From positions 110,106 through 174,105 of the forward strand of contig NZ_FXUL01000013.1 of NCBI RefSeq assembly GCF_900182955.1: a DNA stretch of 64,000 nucleotides, in the 5' to 3' direction. Source of the stretch: Noviherbaspirillum suwonense (GTDB lineage: Bacteria > Pseudomonadota > Gammaproteobacteria > Burkholderiales > Burkholderiaceae_D). Of the stretch, positions 21,264 through 31,229 are shown one piece after another. The notes under the pieces were generated by a model, which saw only the letters and a program-made list of their open reading frames with translations, had not been told where the DNA came from and searched no databases. Each line of letters begins with the position of its first letter. Positions within the stretch are counted from its first letter, which is position 1. The position numbers and the translations under genes were made by a program.

Positions 21264-21968
21264 ATGAGCAATGCAAAAGGCGCGCTGGTGCTGTTTTCGG
21301 GCGGCCAGGATTCCACCACCTGCGCCGCCTGGGCGCTGGACCGCTACCAACGGGTCGAGACCATAGGCTTCGATTACGGCCAGCGCCATGCGATCGAACT
21401 CGCGGTGCGGCCGGCGGTGCTGCAGTCGCTGCGCCGCATCTCGCCCGAATGGGACGCGCGGCTGGGCGAGGACCACATGATCGACCTAGGCATCCTCGGC
21501 AAGATCTCCGACACCTCGCTGACCCGCGACGTCGAGATCACGATGCAGGCCAACGGCCTTCCCAACAGCTTCGTGCCGGGCCGCAACCTGATGTTCATGA
21601 TGGTGGCCGCGACCCTGGCCTACCGGCGCGGCCTCGACGTGCTGGTCGGCGGCATGTGCGAGACCGATTATTCCGGCTACCCGGACTGCCGCAATGACAC
21701 GATGGAGTCGCTGGAGCGCACGCTGAACCTGGGCATGGCGACCGCGCTGTCGATCCAGACGCCGCTGATGTGGCTGGACAAGGCCGCCACCTGGGAACTG
21801 GCGCAGCAGCTGGGCGGCGACGCGCTGGTTGAATGCGTGCGCATCGAGACCCATACCTGCTACCTGGGCGAGCGCGGCGCGCTGCACGACTGGGGCTACG
21901 GCTGCGGCCGCTGCCCGGCATGCGAACTGCGGGCGCGCGGCTACCAGGCGTTCAGGAAGGCTGCCTAG
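21264..21968 (+). CDS. queC: 7-cyano-7-deazaguanine synthase
   Basis: 234 aa. The PP-loop ATPase motif [11 protein letters not shown] is at residues 10-20, a GFDYGQRH block follows, and a C-terminal zinc site sits in [17 protein letters not shown] together with an upstream Cys. QueC converts 7-carboxy-7-deazaguanine to preQ0 in queuosine biosynthesis. AGAGGA at 21253-21258 supports the start. It lies 34 nt after the second DUF3108 gene and probably shares its transcript. Other que genes are not in the window. Its stop codon overlaps the convergent MFS gene by 3 nt. Confidence 0.96.
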   Translation: MSNAKGALVLFSGGQDSTTCAAWALDRYQRVETIGFDYGQRHAIELAVRPAVLQSLRRISPEWDARLGEDHMIDLGILGKISDTSLTRDVEITMQANGLPNSFVPGRNLMFMMVAATLAYRRGLDVLVGGMCETDYSGYPDCRNDTMESLERTLNLGMATALSIQTPLMWLDKAATWELAQQLGGDALVECVRIETHTCYLGERGALHDWGYGCGRCPACELRARGYQAFRKAA

Positions 21969-23176
21969 AGACTGCGGACTGCGGCTGCCGCTGCCGGCGC
22001 CGTCTCCGGCCGGCTGCCGCCGGCCCGCAGCCAGCACAGCGCGCTGGCGGCGACCACGGCCAGCACGCCGCCGGCCAGCTTCAGCGCGCTGTCGAACAGC
22101 AGCGGCGACACCAGTCCCGAGACCAGCGCGAACACCACCATCTGCACGAAGCCCTGCAGCGACGCGGCCAGGCCGCTGCGCTCGGGGAAGAGCGCCAGGC
22201 CGGCCAGCGTCAGCGCCGGCATCGCCAGCGCCAGGCCGAACGCGTAGAAGAACAGCGGCAGCACCGCCCAGGGCAGCGCCGCCGGGAACAGCGCGTTGTA
22301 GGCCACGTTGGCCAGCGCCGCGATGCCCATCACGCCATAGCCGGCGAGGATCTGCCGCGGCTGCGAAACGCGCGCGGCCAGCCTGCCCGCCGCCGCCGAG
22401 CCGCAGACCATGCCGCCGATCAGCGGGATGAACATCCAGCCGAAGCCGGTTTCCGCCTGGTGCAGGATGCCCACCACGAAGCTCGCGGCCGAGCCGATAT
22501 AAATCGCGATGCCGGCGAACGACAGCGCGAAGGCCAGCGCCAGCAGCAGGAAGCGGCGGTCGCGCAGCACCTCGCAGTAGGCCCTTGCGATGACGCCGGG
22601 ATGGAAGGCATGCCGCTGCTCCCGCGGCAGGCTTTCCGGCAGGCTGCGCCAGCAGACCAGCAGCAGCAGCGCGCCGAAGCCGCCCAGCGCCACGAACACC
22701 GAACGCCAGCCGAATGCGGCATGCAGCCAGCCGCCGAGGATGGGCGCAATGGCCGGCGCCAGCCCGAACACCATCATCACGCTGGCCATCATGCGCTGGG
22801 CGTCGGCGCCCGACAGCCGGTCCTGGATCACCGCCCGGCTCACCACGGTCGATGCGCCGGCGGCCAGGCCCTGCAATACCCGGCAGACCAGCAGCCAGCC
22901 CAGGCTGGGCGCGGCGGCGGCGCCGAAGGACGCGGCGGCATACAGCACGAGCGAACCGAGGATGATGGGCCTGCGGCCGAAGGAGTCCGACAGCGTGCCG
23001 CTGAAAAGCATCATGAAAGCGAACGCGAACAGGAAAGCGCTGAGGGTTTGCTGCACCAGCGCCGGGCTGGCCGCGAAGCTGGCGCCGATGCCATGGAAGG
23101 ACGGCAGGTACATGTCGATCGCCAGCGCGCCTGTCATGGACAGGCCGGCGAGGATCCAGGTGAGAAGATTGCGCAT
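21965..23176 (-). CDS. Bcr/CflA-family multidrug efflux MFS transporter
   Basis: 403 aa from the ATG at 23176, with twelve predicted membrane helices. The family signatures are [14 protein letters not shown] in helix 1 and [16 protein letters not shown] in the loop 2-3 motif A. Bcr/CflA proteins export drugs such as bicyclomycin and chloramphenicol, and sometimes dipeptides, by proton antiport. An in-frame extension to 23863 would cross a perfect TATAAT and a long hairpin, and is rejected as 5' leader. The gene end overlaps the queC end. Confidence 0.92.
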   Translation of the reverse strand: MRNLLTWILAGLSMTGALAIDMYLPSFHGIGASFAASPALVQQTLSAFLFAFAFMMLFSGTLSDSFGRRPIILGSLVLYAAASFGAAAAPSLGWLLVCRVLQGLAAGASTVVSRAVIQDRLSGADAQRMMASVMMVFGLAPAIAPILGGWLHAAFGWRSVFVALGGFGALLLLVCWRSLPESLPREQRHAFHPGVIARAYCEVLRDRRFLLLALAFALSFAGIAIYIGSAASFVVGILHQAETGFGWMFIPLIGGMVCGSAAAGRLAARVSQPRQILAGYGVMGIAALANVAYNALFPAALPWAVLPLFFYAFGLALAMPALTLAGLALFPERSGLAASLQGFVQMVVFALVSGLVSPLLFDSALKLAGGVLAVVAASALCWLRAGGSRPETAPAAAAAVRSL

Positions 23177-23204
23177 TGAAATTCTTTGAGGGCTGATTGA
23201 GCGA

Positions 23205-23249
23205 ACATGCTGCTGTTCCCGCCGGCCGACGCCAGCGGGAACAGCATGT
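23205..23249 (-). promoter_or_regulatory. long hairpin in MFS leader
   Basis: Arms ACATG-CTG-CTGTTCCCGC and GCGGGAACAGCATGT pair over 15 bp with one 3-nt bulge and a 12-nt loop. The structure ends about 29 nt before the MFS start codon. It could be an attenuator, an mRNA stability element or a dyad operator. No U-run follows directly. Confidence 0.6.
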
Positions 23250-23390
23250 CCGGGGAAGAAGCGCGGCGCCGGGAAAGCTGCCGCCCTGCCGCCATGCGAT
23301 GCACGGCGATGTACGGTAGCGCCGGGCAATGCCGGTGAATGCCTGCATGGCCCGCACCGCCCGGTTCCACCGCCATTGCGGCGGCGGATG

Positions 23391-23396
23391 ATTATA
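23391..23396 (-). promoter_or_regulatory. candidate -10 for the MFS gene
   Basis: The minus strand reads TATAAT exactly, in the sequence CCGTATAATCATCC. No convincing -35 is seen 16-18 nt upstream, so activator dependence or a false positive is possible. Confidence 0.4.
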
Positions 23397-23495
23397 CGGT
23401 CCGGCGGGAGGAAGGAAGGACGCAGCCCACGCGGCCCGCGCGTGCGCTGGCTGGCTGGGCCGTCGATGCGGGACGGCTGCCGCCTGGCGGCGCGT

Positions 23496-23963
23496 TCAGC
23501 CCTTGGCCTGGTGCGCCTTGATATGTTCCTGCAGCTCCGCCGGGCTGGCCTGCGTGTAATCCTTGTTGATCTCCAGCCGGACCGCCGACGCCACGTTGGG
23601 ATTGAGCTGCTGGCGCAGCACGCCCAGGAACTCCGGCGACGCGACGATGCACAGTTCGCGGAAGCGGCCCTGCTGCTGGCCCTTGAGCAGCGCCTCCGCG
23701 ACACTCCTGGCAAACAGCTCGCTCTGGTGCTCCACCGGCGTCTGGTGCGGCTCGAACGCCTTGTTCGGCGTGGCATTGCCGGTGTTATGAATGCTCTTGC
23801 CCGCCGAGGTCGGGCCGATCTTGTCCGACTCGCTTTCGGACGTGCGCAGGCGGGCGCCTGCATTGACCATGCTTTCTATTTCCTCCAGGCCTGCCGAGGA
23901 ACCGGCCTGCGAGAAGATCCGTGCGCGGCTTGCGTTTGCCGAAACGATCCAGGTAGCGTCCAT
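23496..23963 (-). CDS. host attachment-type protein
   Basis: 155 aa starting MDATWIVSANASRARIFSQ, the characteristic N-terminus of the family annotated as protein required for attachment to host cells (Host_attach). The C-terminal block ELCIVASPEFLGVLRQQL also fits. These proteins are related to archaeal release factor/Pelota-like RNase folds; their biochemical role is unclear, and the name comes from an Agrobacterium mutant. There is no signal peptide, so it is cytoplasmic. It lies 83 nt after the DUF378 gene on the same strand and may be co-transcribed. Confidence 0.85.
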   Translation of the reverse strand: MDATWIVSANASRARIFSQAGSSAGLEEIESMVNAGARLRTSESESDKIGPTSAGKSIHNTGNATPNKAFEPHQTPVEHQSELFARSVAEALLKGQQQGRFRELCIVASPEFLGVLRQQLNPNVASAVRLEINKDYTQASPAELQEHIKAHQAKG

Positions 23964-24046
23964 GATTGCCTTGCCCTCTCCGCTCTGTTATTGGGCAAGG
24001 TTCGATGCGCGCGCCACCGGAAATGTTCCGCAGCCGGGCAAACCCG

Positions 24047-24337
24047 TCAACGCTGGCCGTCGCTCGCCATCTTCGACATGGTGTAGATCGAGTACAGCGC
24101 CGCCAGGCCGACCAGCGCATAGACCGCCCGCGCCGCCGTCGTGCCGTCGCCGAAAACGGCAGCCACCAGGTCGATGTTCATCAGGCCCACCAGGCCCCAG
24201 TTGATGCCGCCGATGATCATCAGCACCATGGCCAGCCAGTCGAAGGCGCCGATGCGGCGCGCGATCGACTGGTCTGCGCCGGAGCGCCGTTCTGGGTTGC
24301 GCCGCCGTTCGGTGATATGGGGATTCATGGTTGACAT
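24047..24337 (-). CDS. DUF378 small membrane protein
   Basis: 96 aa with GGAG upstream of the ATG at 24337. A charged N-terminus (TERRRNPERRSGADQ) is followed by two membrane helices carrying the DUF378 signature FDWLAMVLMIIGGINWGLVG and a second helix AVYALVGLAALYSIY. Family function is unknown. It is usually a small inner-membrane protein of stress-related clusters. It is probably first in a unit with the host attachment-type gene. Confidence 0.88.
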   Translation of the reverse strand: MSTMNPHITERRRNPERRSGADQSIARRIGAFDWLAMVLMIIGGINWGLVGLMNIDLVAAVFGDGTTAARAVYALVGLAALYSIYTMSKMASDGQR

Positions 24338-24693
24338 GGCAAGCTCCTGCCGCGCCGGCAGGCGCGGTGTAAGGTGATGATCGGGGATGGAAGATCGATG
24401 AAACCGTCCGGCATGCGCGCGCCCGGCATGACGCATGCCCGAAGCTTTCAGGCGATTAGAGAACACCGGCCCGCACCGGTTCCATCTGCCGCAAGCGCTC
24501 CTTTTGCGCTGCAACAATATGCCGGGCAATCGGTGTGCGCGGCGCCGCCCCGAAGCCGATGGCGGCCCGCAGCGCAGGCCCGGCCTTGACGCAGTCTGGC
24601 CGCCCTTCCTAACTGTCTTGACCCACCTGCGATATTCAGTGACGATACGGCACCCGCTGCCAGTAGACGACGGGCGATCCTACTCGACCTGCG
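24338..24693. other. 356-nt divergent intergenic region
   Basis: It separates the DUF378 gene from the fourth hybrid kinase. No gene is supported. On the + strand TTGACG at 24586-24591 with CTAACT about 17 nt on is a weak promoter candidate for the kinase. Otherwise I see no clear operator or terminator. Confidence 0.5.
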
Positions 24694-27357
24694 ATGATGA
24701 TGTTTCAGAGACGCATCAGTTTCCATGCCTGCCTGGGCGCCGCCCTGAGCGCCCTCATCCTCTTGCTGGCCGTGGTCCTGGCCGGCGCGCTGGGCGAAAC
24801 GGCCAAGCGGGAAGTCGCCAGCCTGGCGGCCGCCAATCTCGACAGCACGAGCCAGCAGATGGCCCGGGAACTGTCGGCCGCCATCGACGCATTCGCGCAG
24901 GACGTGCAGGCCCAGGCCGGCCGCGAGGTTTTCCGCGGCGCGTCAACCGCCTCGGCCGACATGCGCGCCGCGCTCGACCAGTTCGCGGCCAGCCGCGCCG
25001 AGTATGCATTCATCGCGCTGGCCGACGCCCGCTCGGGCATGGTGCTGGCCGGCAGCGGCGGCCAGTTCGAAGGCAGCATGCTCGACCGGTCGGTGCTGGA
25101 GAACGGCGCGAAAGGCATATTCGTGGGCGACGTGCAGGACGCTGCGCGGCTGGCCGAACGGCTGCCGCGGGACGCGGTCGGCGAGCCGGTGCGATTTTTC
25201 GGCGCCGCCGCGCCGGTGCGCAACGAGCGCGGCGAGACGATCCGCGTGCTGGTTGCGCATGTCAACTGGCGCTGGGCGGACAGCCTGCGCAACAGCGTGC
25301 TCGGCCCGGTCATGGAAAGGCGCGGCATCGAGCTGCTGGTCGTCGACAGCAGCAACCGGGTCGTGCTTGCGCCGAGCAGCGTGCCTGCCGGCAGCACCCT
25401 CGACCGGCTCCTGCAGCGGCCGCCGGGCGTCGCCGCCAGGAGCATCCGCTGGAACGACGGCGCGGACTACCTGACCGTGATGAGCCCGACCATGCCGCGC
25501 GGCTATTTCCAGGGCCTGAGCCTGAAGGTCGTGGCGCGCCTGCCGGTCAAGACGGCATTCGGCCCGGTGGCGGCGCTCCAGCGCAATTTCTTTGCCGGCG
25601 CGCTCGGGCTGGGCCTGGCTGCCGCCGCCATCGCATGGTTCGCCGCCAGGCGCCTGCACGGCCTGTCCCAATGGCCTGAAAAGCCTGCGCCCGAGGCCCT
25701 CGCCGGCTCCGCGATGCCGGCCTTCCGGCGCCGCAGCGGCGAGAGCATCCCGATCGGCGACATGCTCGAGCGGCTGACGGCCGGCAGCCAGGCGCCGCCC
25801 GCCGACCGGGACTTCGCCGCGCTGGCCGAATCGCTGCCGCATGCCGTCTGGCAAGCCGATGCGCGGGGGATGATCGAATATTGCAATGCGCAGTGGCAGG
25901 CGGCGTTCGGACGGACGGCGATCCACCGCATCGACCAGCTCGCGTCGCTGGCGCACCAGAGCGACCTGCTGGCGTTCGTGGATGCCTGGAGCGCCAGCCG
26001 CATCGGCGGCGCCGACCTCGACTGCGTGCTGCGGCTGCGCACCGGCCGGGACGGTGCATTCGTCTGGTTCCGCCTTCACGGCCGCGCGCTGCGGGCCGAC
26101 GGGCGCGAGATCAGCCGCTGGGTCGGCACGCTGACCGACGTGCATGAGACGATGCTGCAGGCCGAGCGCACCGGCCAGGCGCTGGAGAGGGAGCGCCGGA
26201 CCCGCGCCGAAGCCGAGCGGGCGACGCTGATGGCCGATGAATTCCTGACGACGCTGTCGCATGAACTGCGCACGCCGCTCAATGCCATCGCGGGCTGGGC
26301 GGAGCTGCTGGCGCGGCAGGGCGGCGACGCCGAGACCGCGGCGCGCGCGGCCGATGTCATCAACCGCAATGTGCAGCTGCAGGCGGCCCTGCTCAACGAC
26401 CTGCAGGACACCAGCGCCATCATCGCCGGCAAGGTGGCGCTCGACTCCCGGCCGTTCGACGTCGCCGCGCTGCTGGCCGACGTCGCGCTGTCGCAGAAGC
26501 CCGCGGCCGAGCGCAAGCAGGTGCGCTTCGCGTGCAGCGCCGCCGGCCCGGTGCAGATCGCCGGCGACCCGCGCCGCATCAACCAGGCCGTCACCAACCT
26601 GGTGTCGAACGCCATCAAGTACACCGACGCGGGCGGCCAGGTCACGCTGGACGCCAGGCTGGAAGGCGAGTCGCTGCTGATCAGCGTGAGCGACACCGGC
26701 TGCGGCATTGCGCCGCAATCGCTGCCGCATGCGTTCGAGGGTTTCCGCCAGGACGCCGCGGCGCCGGGCAAGCGCGGCGGCCTCGGGCTGGGCCTGGCGA
26801 TCGCCGCCAGCCTGGTCAGGCTGCATGGCGGCGCCATCGAGGCCCATAGCGACGGGCTGGGACAGGGATCGCGCTTCACGATCAGGCTGCCGGCCCTGGC
26901 CGGGGCAGCCGACGGCGCCGTCAGCGCCGGCACCGAGCAGCTGCTGCAGCAATTCCCGATGACGCCGCTGGCCCGGCTGCGCATCCTGGTCACCGACGAC
27001 GAGGAAGACGCGAGGCTGGCCACGCAGTCGCTGCTGGCCAGCTTCGGCGCGACGGTCACGGTGTCGGCGTCGGGCAGCGAGACCCTGCAGCTGCTGGACC
27101 GCCAGAGCTTCGACCTGCTGCTTTGCGATATCGGCATGCCCGGCATGGATGGCCACGAGCTGATCCGCGCCATCCGCAAGCGCACCCGCGACAAGGGCGC
27201 GATGACGCCCGCCATTGCGCTGACGGCGTTCGCGATGACCCGCGACCAGCGGGCGTCGTCGCTGGCCGGCTTCGACGCCCATGTCGCCAAGCCGCTGTCG
27301 GCGCAGACGCTGATCGAGACCATCTGCAGCGTCTGCGAAGTGGGGAATGCGCATTGA
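24694..27357 (+). CDS. membrane hybrid sensor histidine kinase, CACHE-like sensor-PAS-HisKA-HATPase-REC
   Basis: 887 aa (three consecutive ATG codons at 24694-24702, so the exact start is unsure by two residues). Helix 1 lies at about 12-35, a periplasmic double-CACHE-like region at about 36-305 and helix 2 at about 308-328. Then come a PAS domain (about 370-480), HisKA with FLTTLSHELRTPLNAIAG (His near 520), HATPase with GLGLGLAIA, and a complete C-terminal receiver (LVTDDEED, LLLCDIGMPGMDG, VAKPL). It senses an unknown periplasmic ligand. It stands alone; the next gene is convergent. Confidence 0.9.
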   Translation: MMMFQRRISFHACLGAALSALILLLAVVLAGALGETAKREVASLAAANLDSTSQQMARELSAAIDAFAQDVQAQAGREVFRGASTASADMRAALDQFAASRAEYAFIALADARSGMVLAGSGGQFEGSMLDRSVLENGAKGIFVGDVQDAARLAERLPRDAVGEPVRFFGAAAPVRNERGETIRVLVAHVNWRWADSLRNSVLGPVMERRGIELLVVDSSNRVVLAPSSVPAGSTLDRLLQRPPGVAARSIRWNDGADYLTVMSPTMPRGYFQGLSLKVVARLPVKTAFGPVAALQRNFFAGALGLGLAAAAIAWFAARRLHGLSQWPEKPAPEALAGSAMPAFRRRSGESIPIGDMLERLTAGSQAPPADRDFAALAESLPHAVWQADARGMIEYCNAQWQAAFGRTAIHRIDQLASLAHQSDLLAFVDAWSASRIGGADLDCVLRLRTGRDGAFVWFRLHGRALRADGREISRWVGTLTDVHETMLQAERTGQALERERRTRAEAERATLMADEFLTTLSHELRTPLNAIAGWAELLARQGGDAETAARAADVINRNVQLQAALLNDLQDTSAIIAGKVALDSRPFDVAALLADVALSQKPAAERKQVRFACSAAGPVQIAGDPRRINQAVTNLVSNAIKYTDAGGQVTLDARLEGESLLISVSDTGCGIAPQSLPHAFEGFRQDAAAPGKRGGLGLGLAIAASLVRLHGGAIEAHSDGLGQGSRFTIRLPALAGAADGAVSAGTEQLLQQFPMTPLARLRILVTDDEEDARLATQSLLASFGATVTVSASGSETLQLLDRQSFDLLLCDIGMPGMDGHELIRAIRKRTRDKGAMTPAIALTAFAMTRDQRASSLAGFDAHVAKPLSAQTLIETICSVCEVGNAH

Positions 27358-27399
27358 TGCGTATGAATGCACGGCCGCGGCGATGCCCGGCCGCCCGCG

Positions 27400-28152
27400 T
27401 CAGCGGCAGCTGACCGCGGGCCGCGACTTTCCGGGAGGCGGCAGCAGCCGTGAGAATTCGACCTGCATGGTCCGGTAGCAGTCGCAGGCCTGCGACTCCA
27501 GGATGGCGCGGTCGAGCACCTTGACATGGCCGCGCCGGTAGCTGATGCCGCCGGCGAGCTGCAGCCGCGCCGCCGCTTCCGAGACGCCTTCGCGCCGCAC
27601 GCCCAGGATCCCGGCCAGCATGCTGTGGGTGATGTCGACTTCGTCGCCGCCGGCGCGGTCCAGGTTCTGGAGCAGCCAGCGGCACAGGTGCTGCTCTATC
27701 TTGTGATAGCGGTTGCAGATCGCGTTCTGGGCCATCTGGGCCATGAAGGCCTGGGTATAGCGCAGCAGCAGGTCCATCGCCGGCCCGCCGCGCTCGAACT
27801 CCGCCCGCATCAGGTCGGCCCGCAGCCGCAGGCAATGGCCGCCGGTCTGCACCACGGTGCGCGCGGCGGTCGCCGCGCCGCCCATGAACAGCGATATGCC
27901 GACCATGCCCTCGTTGCCGACCGCCACCAGCTCGGACGAGGCGCCGTCCTCCATCAGGTGCAGGATGGACAGCACCGCGTTGGCCGGGAAATAGATGTGC
28001 GAAGGGATGACGCCGGCGTCGCACAGGACGTCGCCGGCATGCAGCAGGACGGGCTCCAGGTGCTCGGCCAGGCGCTCCCGGTCGCTGGCGGGCAGCGCGG
28101 CCAGCAGCTTGTTCTGGTCTAGCGTAAACAGGACGGTAACGGGGATAGGCAT
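27400..28152 (-). CDS. Crp/Fnr-family transcription regulator
   Basis: 250 aa from the ATG at 28152. An N-terminal cyclic-nucleotide-binding-type beta barrel (about 20-130) contains GDVLCDAGVIPSHIYFPANA. A long helix follows, and a C-terminal winged helix reads ITHSMLAGILGVRREGVSEA. It lacks the N-terminal cysteine cluster of FNR, so it is not an iron-sulfur sensor, and it lacks the canonical cAMP-contact residues of CRP in the barrel. The ligand is unknown. The divergent gshA promoter region contains a nested palindrome that could be its operator. Confidence 0.85.
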   Translation of the reverse strand: MPIPVTVLFTLDQNKLLAALPASDRERLAEHLEPVLLHAGDVLCDAGVIPSHIYFPANAVLSILHLMEDGASSELVAVGNEGMVGISLFMGGAATAARTVVQTGGHCLRLRADLMRAEFERGGPAMDLLLRYTQAFMAQMAQNAICNRYHKIEQHLCRWLLQNLDRAGGDEVDITHSMLAGILGVRREGVSEAAARLQLAGGISYRRGHVKVLDRAILESQACDCYRTMQVEFSRLLPPPGKSRPAVSCR

Positions 28153-28214
28153 GGGGCGGGCCTGGCGGCCGGATGAAAACCGCCATCTGTGCGATGATGC
28201 GGCCCAATATACTG

Positions 28215-28255
28215 GTGTAAAAAATGCATTCAATGAATGATGCATCTGCTTACAC
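28215..28255. promoter_or_regulatory. nested palindrome between regulator gene and gshA
   Basis: GTGTAA at 28215-28220 pairs with TTACAC at 28250-28255, ATGCAT at 28224-28229 with ATGCAT at 28240-28245, and CATTCA-A-TGAATG sits at the centre (28227-28239). It is AT-rich in a GC-rich genome and lies between two divergent genes. A regulator-binding site for the Crp/Fnr protein is inferred. Confidence 0.55.
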
Positions 28256-28317
28256 ATGACACATTTGCGTGCATGTGGCATGTGGGCGGGCGCATCCGGA
28301 AAAGAAGAGGAACTCCC

Positions 28318-29916
28318 ATGACCAATCTGCTCGACCGCCGCCTCGCGCTGCTCGCTGCCGCGCCGGCGCGTCCCCTGCTCGGCCAGGGCTTGCGCGGCAT
28401 CGAACGCGAGACCCTGCGGGTGACGCCGACCGGCCAGCTGGCGACGACGCCGCATCCGGCGGCGCTCGGCTCGGCGCTGACCCACCCCCAGATCACCACC
28501 GACTATTCCGAATCGCTGCTGGAGTTCATCACGCCGGCCGAGCGGGACATCGCCACCGCGCTGGACGAGCTCGACGCCGTGCACCGGCTGGCCACCGACA
28601 AGCTGGGCGGCGAACTGCTGTGGAGCCAGTCGATGCCCGGCCCGCTGCCGGCCGAGAGCGAGATCCCGATCGCCTGGTACGGCACCTCGCATATCGGCAT
28701 GATCAAGCATGTCTACCGGCGCGGCCTGGCGCTGCGCTACGGCCGGGCGATGCAATGCATCGCCGGCATCCATTACAACTATTCGCTGGCCGAAGGGCTG
28801 TGGCCGCTGCTGCAGGCCGACGAGGGCAAGTCCGGCTCGCTGCGCGACTACCAGTCCGAGAGCTATGTCGCGCTGATCCGCAACTTCAAGCGCACCAACT
28901 GGCTGCTGATGGTGCTGTTCGGCGCGTCGCCGGCGCTGGACCGCGCCTTCCTGCGCGGCCGCCCGCACCAGCTCGAACAGCTGTCCGAGGACACGCTCTA
29001 CCTGCCCTATGCGACCAGCCTGCGCATGAGCGACCTCGGCTACCAGAACAATGTGCAGGCCGGCCTGGTGCCGCCGTACAACACGCTGGCCGACTACATG
29101 AAGAGCCTGGCGCGCGCGGTGCGCCAGCCGCATCCGCCCTACGTGGCGATGGGCACGCGCCAGAACGGCGAATGGGTGCAGATCAACACCAACGTGCTGC
29201 AGATCGAGAACGAGTTCTACGCGACCATCCGCCCGAAGCGGGTGATCAGCTCGGGCGAGCGGCCGCTGGAGGCGCTGTGCGCGCGCGGCGTCCAGTACAT
29301 CGAGGTGCGCTGCATGGACGTGGACCCGTTCTCGCCGGTCGGCATCAGCCTGCAGACCGCGCGCTTCCTCGACGTCTACCTGCTCTACAGCGCGCTGCAG
29401 GAAAGCCCGCCGACCAGCCTGGCCGACGGCGCCGAGAACAGCGCCAACTTTGCGCTGGCCGTCAACCAGGGCCGCCGCCCGGGCCTGGAGCTGCGCCGCG
29501 GCGGCGCGGCCGTCAGCCTCGTGGACTGGGGCATGGAACTGCTGGAGCGGATGGCGCCGGTCGCCGCGCTGCTCGATGCGCAGCACCAAGGCACCGAGCA
29601 TGCCGATGCGCTCGCCGCCCAGCGCGCGAAGCTGCGCGACGCAACGCTGCTGCCCTCGGCGCGCGCGCTGGAAGCGATCCGCGAGCATGGCTCGTTCACC
29701 GCCTTCGGCCTGGCCCAGAGCCGGCTGCACGCGGAAGACTTCCGCTCGCGGCCGCTGGACGCCGCGCAGCGCCAGGCGTTCGAGACGATGGCGCAGGACT
29801 CGCTGGACGAGCAGGCGCGGATGGAGCGCAGCCAGACCGGCAGCTTCGACGACTTCATCGTCCAGTACCAGGCGCGCACGCCGGCGCAGCTGTGCGAGGA
29901 GCCCTGCGCGCAGTAA
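28318..29916 (+). CDS. gshA: glutamate-cysteine ligase
   Basis: 532 aa from the ATG at 28318, preceded by AGAGGA at 28305-28310. It belongs to the type I (gammaproteobacterial) family: [13 protein letters not shown] near 24, [15 protein letters not shown] near 61, and the later block [18 protein letters not shown] near 323. It joins glutamate and cysteine in the first step of glutathione synthesis. gshB is not in the window. Together with the glutathione peroxidase and FrnE-like genes nearby it supports thiol redox balance. A longer in-frame start at 28237 lies inside the regulatory palindrome and is rejected. Confidence 0.96.
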   Translation: MTNLLDRRLALLAAAPARPLLGQGLRGIERETLRVTPTGQLATTPHPAALGSALTHPQITTDYSESLLEFITPAERDIATALDELDAVHRLATDKLGGELLWSQSMPGPLPAESEIPIAWYGTSHIGMIKHVYRRGLALRYGRAMQCIAGIHYNYSLAEGLWPLLQADEGKSGSLRDYQSESYVALIRNFKRTNWLLMVLFGASPALDRAFLRGRPHQLEQLSEDTLYLPYATSLRMSDLGYQNNVQAGLVPPYNTLADYMKSLARAVRQPHPPYVAMGTRQNGEWVQINTNVLQIENEFYATIRPKRVISSGERPLEALCARGVQYIEVRCMDVDPFSPVGISLQTARFLDVYLLYSALQESPPTSLADGAENSANFALAVNQGRRPGLELRRGGAAVSLVDWGMELLERMAPVAALLDAQHQGTEHADALAAQRAKLRDATLLPSARALEAIREHGSFTAFGLAQSRLHAEDFRSRPLDAAQRQAFETMAQDSLDEQARMERSQTGSFDDFIVQYQARTPAQLCEEPCAQ

Positions 29917-30072
29917 GGCCGCCGGCCGCGGCCGGCAACGCAATGCGCCGGCACAAGCCGCGGGCAATGGCCTGCGCCCGGCCATGCGCCTGATCACCAG
30001 TTGAGCTTGCCGCGCGCCGCGCGGCGGCAGGACCCGTCTACACTAACGCGCCGCCCACTAAACAGACCGTCG

Positions 30073-31137
30073 ATGAACCATCCAGAGCTGCAACAAAAAA
30101 CATTCCTGATCCTGCTGGTCCTTGTGACCATCGCCTTCGGCTGGATACTGCTGCCGTTCTACGGCGCGGTGTTCTGGGGCGCGGTGCTGGCCATCCTGTT
30201 CGCGCCATTCTACCGGCGGCTGATGGCGCGGATGAAGCAGAAGCCCAACATGGCGGCGCTGGCGACGCTGGCGATCTGCCTGGTGCTGGTGATCCTGCCG
30301 CTGACCCTGATCACGATGGCGATGCTGCAGGAAGGCGTGCTGGTCTATGAAAAGATCCGCTCGGGCCAGATCAACTTCGGCACCTACTTCCAGCAGATCG
30401 TCGCCGCATTGCCGCAATGGCTCACCCGCCTGCTCGACCGGATGGACCTGCTCGACATCAACTCGATCCAGCAGCGGCTGTCGTCCGGCGCGGTGCAGGG
30501 CAGCCAGTACGTGGCGACCCAGGCGATCAACATCACCCAGAACACCTTCGACTTCATGGTGAGCTTCTTCATCATGCTCTACCTGCTTTTTTTCCTGCTG
30601 CGCGACGGCGCCGCGCTCACCACGCGCATCCGCGACGCGATCCCGCTGAGCGCCGGCCACAAGCGGCACCTGTTCAAGAAGTTCACCACCGTGATCCGCG
30701 CCACCGTCAAGGGCAACGTCGCGGTGGCCGCGGTGCAGGGCGCGCTCGGCGGCCTGGCCTTCTGGTTCCTCGACATCCAGGGCGCGCTGCTGTGGGCGGT
30801 GCTGATGGCTTTCCTGTCGCTGCTGCCGGCGATCGGCGCGGCCGTGGTCTGGCTGCCGGTGGCGATTTATTTCCTGGTGACCGGCGCGATCTGGCAGGGC
30901 GTGGCGCTGATCGCCTTCGGCGTGCTGGTGATCGGCCTGGTCGACAATGTGCTGCGCCCTATCCTGGTCGGCAAGGACACCCAGATGCCCGACTACGTGG
31001 TGCTGATCTCCACCCTCGGCGGCATGGCCCTGTTCGGCCTGAACGGTTTCGTGATCGGACCGGCGGTGGCGGCGCTGTTCATCGCCTGCTGGGACCTGTT
31101 TTCGGCGCAGCCGGAATCGCCGATGCCGCCGAAATGA
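30073..31137 (+). CDS. AI-2E family transporter (PerM/YhhT type)
   Basis: 354 aa with about eight membrane helices arranged as in the family: three at the N-terminus, a soluble segment (about 75-160), then five more including LPAIGAAVVWLPVAIYFLV and GLVDNVLRPILVGKDTQMPD, a hallmark block. Members export autoinducer-2 or act as Na+/H+ antiporters or general permeases, so the substrate cannot be named from sequence. No luxS is visible here. The gene seems monocistronic. Confidence 0.88.
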   Translation: MNHPELQQKTFLILLVLVTIAFGWILLPFYGAVFWGAVLAILFAPFYRRLMARMKQKPNMAALATLAICLVLVILPLTLITMAMLQEGVLVYEKIRSGQINFGTYFQQIVAALPQWLTRLLDRMDLLDINSIQQRLSSGAVQGSQYVATQAINITQNTFDFMVSFFIMLYLLFFLLRDGAALTTRIRDAIPLSAGHKRHLFKKFTTVIRATVKGNVAVAAVQGALGGLAFWFLDIQGALLWAVLMAFLSLLPAIGAAVVWLPVAIYFLVTGAIWQGVALIAFGVLVIGLVDNVLRPILVGKDTQMPDYVVLISTLGGMALFGLNGFVIGPAVAALFIACWDLFSAQPESPMPPK

Positions 31138-31229
31138 GCCGGCGCCTGTCCTTGACGGCATCGTTATTGCCAAACTGGCAGCGCTGCTAAACTGAGCCGG
31201 CTTTCCCTTACAACAACAGGCCTGCATCC

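Larger units (their letters stand above)
23177..23495. other. 319-nt leader/intergenic region upstream of the MFS gene
   Basis: No gene is supported here. It holds a minus-strand TATAAT (23396-23391), a poor -35, and a strong hairpin near the MFS start. These make a leader of about 200 nt. The rest is GC-rich sequence that also carries the 3' flank of the host-attachment gene. Confidence 0.6.
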
